Source: Candidatus Acidiferrales bacterium
Lineage (GTDB): Bacteria > Acidobacteriota > Terriglobia > Acidiferrales > UBA7541
Assembly: GCA_030037225.1 (NCBI GenBank)
Contig: JASHRU010000184.1
Location: 1 to 33,990 of the forward strand
Direction: 5' to 3'
DNA: 33,990 nucleotides
Positions 10,791 to 19,488 of this stretch are shown here, piece by piece. A program made the position numbers and the translations under genes. The stretch's first letter is position 1, and every line of letters starts with the position of its first letter. A model generated the notes under the pieces. It did no database searches and had not been told where the DNA came from. It saw nothing but the letters and a program-made list of their open reading frames with translations.

Positions 10791-11486
10791 ATGATTCAGA
10801 TGAAGGGCGTGGAAAAGTCCTACCCGGTGGGGGCGGGACGCACCTGGGTGCTCCGGCGAATTGATCTGGGCATCCGCGAGGGCGAATTCGTCACCATCAT
10901 GGGACCCTCCGGCGCGGGAAAATCCACGCTCATGGCCATCCTCGGAATGCTCGACAGCGCCTGGGAAGGCGAATACAACTTCCTGGAATACACGGTGCAC
11001 AAAATGAAGCCGCAGCAGCGCGTGGAACTGCACAAACGGTTCATCGGCTTCGTCTTCCAGCAATACCACCTGCTCGACGACCTGACCGTGGCGGAGAATC
11101 TCGATCTGCCGCTCTCCTATCGCGACTTGAAGAAGGCCGAGCGGCAATCGATCGTCGCAGACACGCTCGACCGGTTCCAGATCGTGGCGAAAAAAGACCT
11201 GTACCCCAGCCAGCTTTCCGGCGGCCAGCAGCAACTGGTGGCCGTGGCGCGCGCCGTGATCGGCAATCCGAAACTCATCCTGGCCGACGAGCCTACCGGC
11301 AGCCTGCATTCGAGCCAGGGGAAAATGATTATGGATATGCTCAAAGATCTGAACCGGCAGGGCACGACGATCATCCAGGTGACCCACAACGAAAACTGGG
11401 CGGCCTACGGCGACCGGGTCATCCAACTGCTCGACGGCTGGATCGTCCCGACGGAAGAAAAAAGAGGAGTGGCGCGCGAGGCCTGA
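10791..11486 (+). CDS. ABC transporter ATP-binding protein, LolD/MacB type
   Basis: Walker A 'GPSGAGKST', Q-loop region '[18 protein letters not shown]', signature 'LSGGQQQ', Walker B 'LILADEPTG', H-loop 'VTHN'. Start refined from 10761 to ATG 10791 ([14 protein letters not shown]). Confidence 0.95.
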   Translation: MIQMKGVEKSYPVGAGRTWVLRRIDLGIREGEFVTIMGPSGAGKSTLMAILGMLDSAWEGEYNFLEYTVHKMKPQQRVELHKRFIGFVFQQYHLLDDLTVAENLDLPLSYRDLKKAERQSIVADTLDRFQIVAKKDLYPSQLSGGQQQLVAVARAVIGNPKLILADEPTGSLHSSQGKMIMDMLKDLNRQGTTIIQVTHNENWAAYGDRVIQLLDGWIVPTEEKRGVAREA

Positions 11487-11611
11487 CCGTGCCGATTGCC
11501 TCGCAAATCCGCAGGGCGGCCCGTCGCCGCCATCGCGAGCTTCGCGCTTCGAATCTTGAATCGCGTTCTTCCGCTCACCCCCAAACCGGACGGAGTTAGA
11601 CTAACGCCCAC

Positions 11612-12991
11612 ATGCAGCGCGCCTCTGCCAGTCCCGCTCCCCGAGTGCTCGTAGCCGATGATCAGGCGGATGTGCGCGAAGCCCTGCGCCTGCTCTTGAA
11701 GGGCGAGGGGATGGAATCGGACAGCGTGGCCTCGCCGAACGCGGTGGTGACAGCCATGGACACGCGCGAGTACGACGCCATCCTGATGGACCTGAACTAC
11801 ACGCGCGACACTACCTCCGGCCAGGAAGGCCTCGACCTGCTCTCACGTATCCAGGCCACCGACAGCGCGCTTCCCGTGATCGTAATGACCGCATGGGGCA
11901 GCGTGCAGGTGGCCGTCGAAGCCATGCGCCGCGGGGCGCGCGACTTCGTGCAAAAGCCATGGGACAACGCGCGCCTGCTGGCCATTCTGCGAACGCAAAT
12001 CGAGCTGCGGCGCGCGCTGCGCGAGAGCCGGCGGCTGGAGGCGGAAAACCAGCTCCTGCGCACGGAGGGCCGGCCCACGCTTATCGCGGAATCTTCCGCA
12101 ATGCGGCCCGTGATGGACCTGGTGGCGCAGGTGGGCCCGTCCGAGGCCAACGTGCTGATCACCGGCGAGCACGGCTCGGGCAAAGAGGTGATTGCGCGCA
12201 CCCTGCATGCACTTTCGCCGCGCGGCCCGCGCGCCATGGTTACCGTGAATGCCGGAGGTCTTTCCGAAGGCGTCTTCGAAAGCGAGCTTTTCGGGCACGT
12301 CCGTGGCGCCTTTACCGACGCGAAGATGGATCGCGCCGGGCGGTTCGAGCTCGCGGACGGCAGCACACTTTTTCTCGACGAGATCGCCAACGTGCCGTTG
12401 AACCTCCAGGCCAAACTGCTGAGAGTATTAGAGACAGGGGAACTGGAACGTGTGGGCTCGTCGCGCACCGTGCGGGTGGACGTCCGCGTTCTTTCGGCGA
12501 CGAATGCAAACGTCGAGGCAGAGGTCGCGAGCGGACGGTTCCGCGAAGACCTGCTCTACCGGTTGAATACCATCGAAATCCACATTCCTCCTCTCCGCGA
12601 CCGCAAAGAGGACATTCCGCTGCTGGCCATGCATTTCCTCACGCGCTATGCCGCGCGTTATGGAAAGCGAGTGAAGAATTTCGACGCGGCGGCCATGCAG
12701 GCGCTTCATGAACATTCCTGGCCGGGAAACGTTCGCGAACTGGATCACACGGTCGAGCGCGCCGTGCTCCTGGCCCAGGAAGAATCGGTGCGCGCCAGCC
12801 ATCTGGGTCTGCGGGCCGTGTCCGGTCCGGGCACAAGCCCGCGGCTCGAAGAACTGAGCCTGGAGGAAGTGGAACGCGTGCTGATCCAGAAGGCGCTGGC
12901 GCGTTTTAGCGGAAATGTGAGCCAGGCCGCCACCGCCCTGGGGCTCAGCCGCAGCGGGCTTTACCGCCGGCTCCAGAAGTACGGGCTGTGA
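11612..12991 (+). CDS. Sigma54-dependent response regulator, NtrC family (receiver, AAA+, Fis-type HTH)
   Basis: Receiver 'PRVLVADDQADVREALRLLLK...ILMDLNYT'; AAA+ Walker A 'GEHGSGKEVIAR'; GAFTGA-position motif 'GAFTDA'; Walker B 'LFLDEI'; C-term 'ALARFSGNVSQAATALGLSRSGLYRRLQKYGL'. Confidence 0.95.
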   Translation: MQRASASPAPRVLVADDQADVREALRLLLKGEGMESDSVASPNAVVTAMDTREYDAILMDLNYTRDTTSGQEGLDLLSRIQATDSALPVIVMTAWGSVQVAVEAMRRGARDFVQKPWDNARLLAILRTQIELRRALRESRRLEAENQLLRTEGRPTLIAESSAMRPVMDLVAQVGPSEANVLITGEHGSGKEVIARTLHALSPRGPRAMVTVNAGGLSEGVFESELFGHVRGAFTDAKMDRAGRFELADGSTLFLDEIANVPLNLQAKLLRVLETGELERVGSSRTVRVDVRVLSATNANVEAEVASGRFREDLLYRLNTIEIHIPPLRDRKEDIPLLAMHFLTRYAARYGKRVKNFDAAAMQALHEHSWPGNVRELDHTVERAVLLAQEESVRASHLGLRAVSGPGTSPRLEELSLEEVERVLIQKALARFSGNVSQAATALGLSRSGLYRRLQKYGL

Positions 12992-14301
12992 GGCCTGCGA
13001 GCCACGAACGCCAGGTGCTGCTGCTGGCGTTGCTCACCGGCTTGCCGAGCACGGCGGCGGCGCTCGTCCTCCTCTGGCGGAGCGCCCTGGCGGCGAAATT
13101 CCAGTGGAGCCTGACCGCGGCTCTCGTCCTGTTGTGGCTCGGATTGGCGTTCAGCCTTCGCGCCAGGGTCGTATTTCCTCTCCGGACACTCGCCAACCTT
13201 CTCTCGGCGTTGCGGGAAGGTGACTTTTCCATTCGCGCGCGCGGAGAGAGCGGCGAGGACGCGCTCGGCGAGTTGATCGGCGAGGTCAACCTGCTGGCGA
13301 GCACGTTGCGCCAGCAGCGCCTGGGGGCCGTGGAAGCAACGGCACTCCTCGGCCGCGTGATGGAGGAAATCGACGTCGCCGTGTTTGCCTTCGATCCCGA
13401 GAAGAAATTACAGCTTGTGAACCGCGCGGGCGAACGCGTGCTCGGGCTCGACGCGGAACATCTGCGGGGCAAAACGGCGGAGGAGCTGCATCTCGAGAAA
13501 TGCTTTGAGGGAGAGCCGCTGCGCACTACAGAAATGTCGTTTCCCGGCGGCGCGGGACGTTTCCAGCTCCGTCGCAGCACGATCCGGGAAGAGGGCGTGC
13601 CGCACAATCTGCTGGTGCTGACGGACCTGAGCCGCACGCTTCGCGAAGAGGAGCGGCTGGCCTGGCAGCGGCTGATCCGGGTGCTCGGCCACGAGCTGAA
13701 TAACTCGCTTGCGCCGGTGAAATCGATTGCCGACAGCCTCTCGACGCTCATCTCGCGCGAAAATTTGCCTGCGGATTGGCGAGACGACACGCAGCGCGGC
13801 CTGGAGGTGATCAGCGGGCGCGTGGAGGCGCTGGGAAGATTTACGAGCGCCTACGCGAGATTGGCGCGGCTGCCTTCACCGACGCTGAAACCGGTAGCGG
13901 TCGGGGACTGGGTGCGGCGCATCGCGCAGCTCGAATCGCGCGTGCCCATCGAGGTGCATCCTGGCCCGGAGATTACTTTGGAGGCCGACGCGGACCAGAT
14001 CGACCAGCTTCTGATCAACCTAGTGCGCAACGCGGTGGACGCTTCCGCGGAAAACCACGGCGGCGTCCATTTGGCCTGGCGCAAGGAGCCGGGCTTCGTC
14101 GAAATCAATGTGCAGGATGAAGGCCCCGGCCTGTCGAATACGGCGAATCTCTTCGTTCCCTTCTTCACCACCAAGCCGGGAGGGTCCGGGATCGGCCTGG
14201 TGCTCTGCCGGCAAATTGCGGAAGCCCACGGCGGCTCGCTCACCCTGGAGAACCGCGCAGACGCGCGCGGATGCATCGCTCGCTTGCGCCTCCCCCTGTA
14301 G
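12988..14301 (+). CDS. Membrane sensor histidine kinase, NtrY-like (TM, HAMP, PAS-like, HisKA, HATPase)
   Basis: GTG start in a 4-bp GTGA overlap with the regulator stop; two hydrophobic N-terminal segments; H-box 'VLGHELNNSLAPVKSIADSL'; N-box 'LLINLVRNAVDA'; 'VQDEGPGL' and 'GGSGIGLVLCRQIAEAHGG'. Confidence 0.94.
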   Translation: MRPASHERQVLLLALLTGLPSTAAALVLLWRSALAAKFQWSLTAALVLLWLGLAFSLRARVVFPLRTLANLLSALREGDFSIRARGESGEDALGELIGEVNLLASTLRQQRLGAVEATALLGRVMEEIDVAVFAFDPEKKLQLVNRAGERVLGLDAEHLRGKTAEELHLEKCFEGEPLRTTEMSFPGGAGRFQLRRSTIREEGVPHNLLVLTDLSRTLREEERLAWQRLIRVLGHELNNSLAPVKSIADSLSTLISRENLPADWRDDTQRGLEVISGRVEALGRFTSAYARLARLPSPTLKPVAVGDWVRRIAQLESRVPIEVHPGPEITLEADADQIDQLLINLVRNAVDASAENHGGVHLAWRKEPGFVEINVQDEGPGLSNTANLFVPFFTTKPGGSGIGLVLCRQIAEAHGGSLTLENRADARGCIARLRLPL

Positions 14302-14353
14302 GGCAGAGAGGCGCGGATCTGTTGTTGGCGACTGGCTCAGAAAAGACGTGGCG

Positions 14354-14923
14354 CTACACGGTAGGGACGAGCAGATCCGCCGCCATCGTGTCGGCCATCA
14401 TGCTGAAATGCTGGCTGCGTCCCTGCGGGAGACCTTCTTCGGTCCGGCGGCGGAGGGATTCGGCCAGGATGCGCTGCTGTTCGGCCGAGAGAAGCTGCTC
14501 GGCAGCCGGATAAAACACTTCCTCTTCCTTGTCGATATGACGCCGGAGAACCGCGGCATATTCGCTGGCGAACCGGCCCCAGTTACGGTCCGCCTTGGGG
14601 CGGTGCTCCCGGTAGCCTACGGCCGCGGCAGACATCTTCTCGAGCAGCAGCCGGGTGCGATCGTGATCGCGCTGCAGGGATTCAATGGCCATGCCGTCCA
14701 GCGAGGCGCCCCGCTTGCCCAGAGAGGGAAACAGGTACTCTTCTTCCTTGCGAAGATGCTCGTCTCCGAAGACGCGCATGAACTCCGCCACCGCGTCCAG
14801 CATATCGGGTGGTACCTCAGCTCCCGCTTCCAATAGGTGCGCGAGCTCGCGCGTAACGTCCAGCATCCGCAAGATCGCGCGATGCTCGATTCGAAGGACT
14901 TCTATGCCGGATGCGTCCGTCAT
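14354..14923 (-). CDS. Hemerythrin HHE domain protein
   Basis: 'LRIEHRAILRMLD', 'DEHLRKEEEYLFP', 'LQRDHDRTR', 'LRRHIDKEEEVFYP' fit hemerythrin diiron ligand pattern; start taken at internal Met (MTDASGIEVL) rather than 14950. Confidence 0.88.
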   Translation of the reverse strand: MTDASGIEVLRIEHRAILRMLDVTRELAHLLEAGAEVPPDMLDAVAEFMRVFGDEHLRKEEEYLFPSLGKRGASLDGMAIESLQRDHDRTRLLLEKMSAAAVGYREHRPKADRNWGRFASEYAAVLRRHIDKEEEVFYPAAEQLLSAEQQRILAESLRRRTEEGLPQGRSQHFSMMADTMAADLLVPTV

Positions 14924-15058
14924 GCCGTCTCCCCCACGGAAACAAGCCAACTGCGGATGCCGGAGCCGACTAGCCCGGGAAGGATCCCGCCGACAGGGTA
15001 GGGCGCTCCGGCCAGCCCCTTATAGCCTGTCCGGGCCAGGCTGGTCAACCCAGGAAAA

Positions 15059-15085
15059 TCCACATGCCCCGACAGGGGGTGTGGA
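15059..15085 (-). terminator. Candidate intrinsic terminator downstream of the VPS10-like gene
   Basis: Minus strand 'CCACAcCCCC TGTC GGGGcaTGTGG' followed by 'ATTTT'; lies 35 bp past the stop of the CDS ending at 15120. Confidence 0.4.
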
Positions 15086-15119
15086 AAATCACTGGTGTTC
15101 ACGTGTCGAGCCCTCAAGA

Positions 15120-18100
15120 CTACCTAACATGCAGAAAATAAAACACTTGCAATGAATCCTCGGCGTGCTCCTGATCCACCAGCATGCCTCCGCCGCCCTT
15201 CTCCTCTGCCTTCTTGCGCCAACTTTCTTCGCTCTGAAGTTTGAGAGTTGGGAGCTTCTTCTTGTCCAGCTCGGGGTTCGCCGAGGCCATCGCCTTTTCC
15301 GAGTAGGAATGGAAGTCGCTCTCCACGCTATCGAGCTCTTTGTGCAGTGCTGCCAGTTGGGCAGTTTGGGATTCGGTCGGCCTGCCCGCGTATCCGTTAA
15401 TTCCCCCATAGACTTCCAGAATCTTCTCCCGCAGCTCGATTTCGCCGGAGTAGCCGCCCTCGTGACTGGCGGCGAGTTTCTGCTGCGTGGCGGAGATGGA
15501 ATCGCGGAGTGTTTGCAAGGTCTTCCGGAGCGGTTCATCCGCCCCCAGCTTGCCGGCGCGATCCGCAGCCTGTGCGCTCAGATCTTTGGCGGCGTCCACC
15601 ACGTAGGCGATGTGCTCGACCAGGTTGTAGGCTTCCACCACGGTCTTGAACTGCTCGGCACGGTCGGCCGCTGTGTGCTTGCCCCGCGGGTCGGCGACAA
15701 CGTGCACCTCGGCCGAAGCGGTTTCGGTCCCGTGAGTGATCTTGACGGTATAGGTGCCATCGGGCAGATACGGTCCGAAGATCGAATTGGGGTCGGGAAA
15801 CACCTGATTGCCCGGCGGCGTCTTGGGCGGCTTCATGCGCATGCTCCAATCCACCACGTTGATCCCCCGCCGCCTCGACGTGGAAAGGTTCTCCACGAGA
15901 TTGCCCTTCGCGTCGTACACCGCGGCCTTGAAGTCGCCCACGAGCATGCGCTTCTTCAAATAATAGGCGATGCGCGCCGTAGGCTTTTCGGTGTCGCCGG
16001 TGAATTCGCCATCCCCTTCGGAGCGCTGCTCGAAAGCGGGCAGGGACTCAACCGCGGTCCGGCTCGGCAGCAATGCAAAATCCTTGTTCAGGACTTCCGG
16101 GGTGAGCGCCCGCAGGGCCGAGAGGTCGTCGAGGATATAAATTCCGCGGCCGTGGGTGGCAATGATGAGATCGCCTTCGCGGGGATGAATCGCCAGGTCG
16201 CGAACCGGCACGTTTTTGGGTATGCCGCCCGTGAACTTTGCCCAGCTCTTTCCCCCATCCAGCGAAATATAAAGGCCCATCTCCGTGCCTGCGAACAGGA
16301 GGTTCGGATTCACGAGATCCTCGCGGATCACCTGCGCAAAGCCGGTCATTTCCGGAGTGGCCATCTCGTCCCAGGTCCTGCCGTAGTCGCGTGTGCGCAC
16401 CAGGTAGGTCTTCATGTCGCCGGTCTGGTGGCCTTCGAGTGAGGCGTATGCAGTGCCTTCCTCAAAGTGGCTGGCCTCGACGGTCGAGACCCAAGTCTCC
16501 GCCGGAATACCGGAAAGATTCTTCGTCACGTTCACCCAGTTCTTCCCGCCGTCGCGGGTCACCTGGATGTTTCCATCGTCCGTTCCTACCCAGATGACGT
16601 TCGCATTCTTAGGCGACTCGCTGATGGTGATGATTGTGCAGTGTTTTTCCGCGTCAGTATTGTCGCGTGTGAGGCCGCCGGACTCTTCCTGCTTCTGCTC
16701 CTCGGGGTTATTTGTGGTCAGGTCGGGCGAGATCCGCGTCCACGAATCTCCGCGGTCGGTGGAACGGTACAGGAATTGCGAGCCGATATAGAGTGTGCCC
16801 GTGCGGCTCGGCCGCGTGAGCAGCGGAGTATTCCAGTTGAAGCGCAGCTCCGCCTCACCCGGTTTGGCAAACGGACGGATATTCTTGCTTTCGCTGTTCG
16901 ACAGCCGGTAGCGGGTCACATGTCCGCCCTGAAACTCCACGTACACGTAATCCGGGTCCGCCTGGTCCACTTGGGCGGCAAAGCCGTCGCCGAAACCGAT
17001 GTTGCGCCACATGCGGTTCGGTATGCCGTCGGTGTACTTCGAAGGTCCCATCCACGAGCCGTTGTCCTGCAAACCCCCATAGACGTTGTAGGGGTCCTGC
17101 ATGTCATAGGTCACGTGGTAGAACTGCGAGACGGGCAGCGCCTCCAGCATCCTCCAGTGGGATCCCCGGTCGCTCGAGAAAAACACTCCGCCATCGGTGC
17201 CCAGCAGAAGCTGGTAGGAATCCTTTGGGTTGATCCACAGCGCGTGCAGGTCGCCGTGATAGGAACCGCCGATGCCGGAGAAGGTCTTGCCGCCGTCGTC
17301 GCTTACGGTCAGGCCGTAGCCTGGCTTGTACACGCGCTCGAAGTCGTTGGGGTCCGCCACTACGTAGGCGAAATAGAAAGGACGGCCCTGGACGTTGAAC
17401 GAAGTGTTCATTTTCGTCCAGTTCTCGCCGAGATCGTCCGACCGGTAGAGGGCCGTTTCTTTGGCTTCCACCACGGCATAAACCGTGCTCGGACGGGAGG
17501 GCGCGGCGGAGATGCCGATGCGGCCCAGATCGCCCTCAGGCAGCCCTTTGCGGATCGGTTTCCATGTCTCCCCGCCATCGGTGGAACGGAACAATCCGCT
17601 GCCGGGACCCCCCGAAATGAACTTGTAGGGATAACGCCGAACTTGCCACATCCCCGCGTAGAGCACGTCGGGATTCTGTGAGTCCGCGGCTATATCGGCG
17701 CAGCCGGTGTCCTCGTTTACATACAACACTTTCTTCCAGGTCTTGCCGCCGTCCTTCGTGCGAAATACGCCGCGTTCCGCATTGCTGTTCCAAAGATGTC
17801 CCAGGGCGCACACGTACACCACGTTCCCGTCCTTCGGATTCACCACAATGCGGCCGATGTGCTCGGTATCCGCAAGCCCCATGAGTTGCCAGTTGTCGCC
17901 GCCGTCGGTGGTCTTGTACACGCCGGCGCCCACCGAAACGCTGTTCCGTGTCCACGATTCGCCTGTGCCCACCCACACCGTCTTGGGCTGCGAGGGATCG
18001 ATGCGTACCGCGCCGATCGACTGGATGTAGTCATCGAAAACGTGCTTGAACGTGAGCCCGCTGTCTTCCGACTTCCACACTCCGCCGCTGGCCGCCCCTA

Positions 18101-18326
18101 CATAGACGGTCAGCTTCTCGCCGGCGTAAGCGTCGATTGCGGCGATGCGCCCGCCCATCACCGCCGGGCCGATGGCGCGCGCGGAGAGATTGCCGAACGT
18201 GTCGGAATCGATCTTCACGTCATCCGCAGCGGCTACCCTCGTGGCCCACAACGCGCCTGCCATCACCAGGACCGCGCCCGCCACCAGCCCGCACACTTCG
18301 CGCACCCTCATCCGCTTGGCATCCAT
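15120..18326 (-). CDS. Secreted VPS10/sortilin-like Asp-box (BNR) repeat protein
   Basis: At least 11 Asp-box type motifs (SEDSGLTF, TTDGGDNW, TKDGGKTW, STDGGETW, SDDLGENW, SDDGGKTF, SSDRGSHW, STDRGDSW, TRDGGKNW, TRDYGRTW, SLDGGKSW); signal peptide after refined start (MDAKRMRVREVCGLVAGAVLVMAGALWATRVAAA). Confidence 0.9.
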   Translation of the reverse strand: MDAKRMRVREVCGLVAGAVLVMAGALWATRVAAADDVKIDSDTFGNLSARAIGPAVMGGRIAAIDAYAGEKLTVYVGAASGGVWKSEDSGLTFKHVFDDYIQSIGAVRIDPSQPKTVWVGTGESWTRNSVSVGAGVYKTTDGGDNWQLMGLADTEHIGRIVVNPKDGNVVYVCALGHLWNSNAERGVFRTKDGGKTWKKVLYVNEDTGCADIAADSQNPDVLYAGMWQVRRYPYKFISGGPGSGLFRSTDGGETWKPIRKGLPEGDLGRIGISAAPSRPSTVYAVVEAKETALYRSDDLGENWTKMNTSFNVQGRPFYFAYVVADPNDFERVYKPGYGLTVSDDGGKTFSGIGGSYHGDLHALWINPKDSYQLLLGTDGGVFFSSDRGSHWRMLEALPVSQFYHVTYDMQDPYNVYGGLQDNGSWMGPSKYTDGIPNRMWRNIGFGDGFAAQVDQADPDYVYVEFQGGHVTRYRLSNSESKNIRPFAKPGEAELRFNWNTPLLTRPSRTGTLYIGSQFLYRSTDRGDSWTRISPDLTTNNPEEQKQEESGGLTRDNTDAEKHCTIITISESPKNANVIWVGTDDGNIQVTRDGGKNWVNVTKNLSGIPAETWVSTVEASHFEEGTAYASLEGHQTGDMKTYLVRTRDYGRTWDEMATPEMTGFAQVIREDLVNPNLLFAGTEMGLYISLDGGKSWAKFTGGIPKNVPVRDLAIHPREGDLIIATHGRGIYILDDLSALRALTPEVLNKDFALLPSRTAVESLPAFEQRSEGDGEFTGDTEKPTARIAYYLKKRMLVGDFKAAVYDAKGNLVENLSTSRRRGINVVDWSMRMKPPKTPPGNQVFPDPNSIFGPYLPDGTYTVKITHGTETASAEVHVVADPRGKHTAADRAEQFKTVVEAYNLVEHIAYVVDAAKDLSAQAADRAGKLGADEPLRKTLQTLRDSISATQQKLAASHEGGYSGEIELREKILEVYGGINGYAGRPTESQTAQLAALHKELDSVESDFHSYSEKAMASANPELDKKKLPTLKLQSEESWRKKAEEKGGGGMLVDQEHAEDSLQVFYFLHVR

Positions 18327-18488
18327 GCTCTGCCCCCTTTTACTTCCCTGATCTCGAATTGCTTCAATGAATGGCCGGGCGGGCGAAACTACGAAGATCC
18401 GCGCGTCCGGCAATCGTTACCTTGCGTTCGCGGAGGCCTCGTCTCTCCGTCTGGCTGCAGCAGTTGTCTCCAGCCTGCACCCGACCGG

Positions 18489-19277
18489 CTAGCGCCGGCT
18501 CGCTCCTGGTTTTTCTGCGGGCTTGGCCGCGTCGGCGGGCGGAGCAGCCGGCGGCATGTGAAATTGCGCGTCGGCAAGTTCCGGATTGATCTCCACTTTG
18601 TCCAGCGTAATCTTTTGCTTTTGCGTGCTGCCCACCGCCCCATTCTCGATGGAAAACGCGAAAATCAGGCCATCCACTGTGCGAAAGTCGCTGTAGACCG
18701 CTTCGATCTCGACGTCATTTCCGTGCATTTTCGTTTTCGTGATGCTTTTCACTTCCAGGCCGGTGTCGACGTCGATGAAGCTGGTCTCGACATTGCCGTT
18801 CTTCCGGGTAACCTTCAACTTGTAGGCGTCCGAACCCTCGACCTTGTCCTTGCCCAGATACTCCACCGTATTCCCCTTAGCCTTGTAGTCCATCAGTGGG
18901 CCGTCGAAGTCGGCCTGGTCCTGCATTTCCTTCACGTCGTCCTCGGCCATCGGCTCGGCATCTTTCTTCCCCTGGAACGGCATCACGTTCCATCCATCCT
19001 TGCCGTCATAGGCCTGAATGCCGGTCATCCCCTGAGCCGTGAACTCCATGCGCACCATGCCGGGACGCTTCAGGAGCAGCGTGATCGGAATCAGCATCCC
19101 CGGTCCAAACTCGCCCTGCCCCGTGAACCGCAGGGAATGTACCGCGCGCAGCTTCGCTTCGCCGCCGCGAGCCTCGATGCTCTTCGAGACAATCTCGTCA
19201 ACCGTCTGTGCCGCCGCGGGCAGCGCGAATACGGCCGCTGCCGCAAGACACAAGGCAACTTTCTTCAACATAGTCAC
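18489..19277 (-). CDS. Secreted LolA-like / outer membrane lipoprotein-sorting family protein
   Basis: Signal peptide 'MLKKVALCLAAAAVFALPAAAQ'; 'RGGEAKLRAVHSLRFTGQGEFGPGMLIPITLLLKRPGMVRMEFTAQGMTGIQAYDGKDGWNVMPFQGKKDAEPM...' typical of LolA-like proteins. Start may be 19271. Confidence 0.8.
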   Translation of the reverse strand: MTMLKKVALCLAAAAVFALPAAAQTVDEIVSKSIEARGGEAKLRAVHSLRFTGQGEFGPGMLIPITLLLKRPGMVRMEFTAQGMTGIQAYDGKDGWNVMPFQGKKDAEPMAEDDVKEMQDQADFDGPLMDYKAKGNTVEYLGKDKVEGSDAYKLKVTRKNGNVETSFIDVDTGLEVKSITKTKMHGNDVEIEAVYSDFRTVDGLIFAFSIENGAVGSTQKQKITLDKVEINPELADAQFHMPPAAPPADAAKPAEKPGASRR

Positions 19278-19488
19278 ACCCCTCGGGTAAGGATTTGGTC
19301 TCAGGAACTATCCGCCGTAGTTGATACGTGGACTCCCCGGAAAAAGTTTCGCTGGCGCCGGGCGCCTCTTGGCCCCTTACAGTTGGCTGGGGAGACGTTT
19401 CAGTGTAATCCATCCTCGCCAGCGAGAATAGGGATTTCGGCTAAGGCGGGGTTAGAATGGGCCATTCATACCTGCTCGGGAGAGCATT

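Noticed and set aside
14313-14380. 9-bp inverted repeat gcggatctg / cagatccgc flanking the kinase-hemerythrin junction
   Set aside because: 50-nt loop and one arm lies in the hemerythrin coding end; too weak to call a terminator.
15165-17681. 425-aa and 404-aa plus-strand ORFs opposite the VPS10-like gene
   Set aside because: Shadow ORFs on the antisense strand of an Asp-box protein; no domain signatures.
18485-18498. Hairpin ccggc-tagc-gccgg at the LolA-like stop codon
   Set aside because: Short stem, overlaps the coding end and lacks a T-tract.
19354-19366. GGCGCC-G-GGCGCC palindromic pair in the LolA/ALDH divergent region
   Set aside because: Could be an operator, but the restriction-site-like hexamers are common in GC-rich DNA and no promoter elements align with it.
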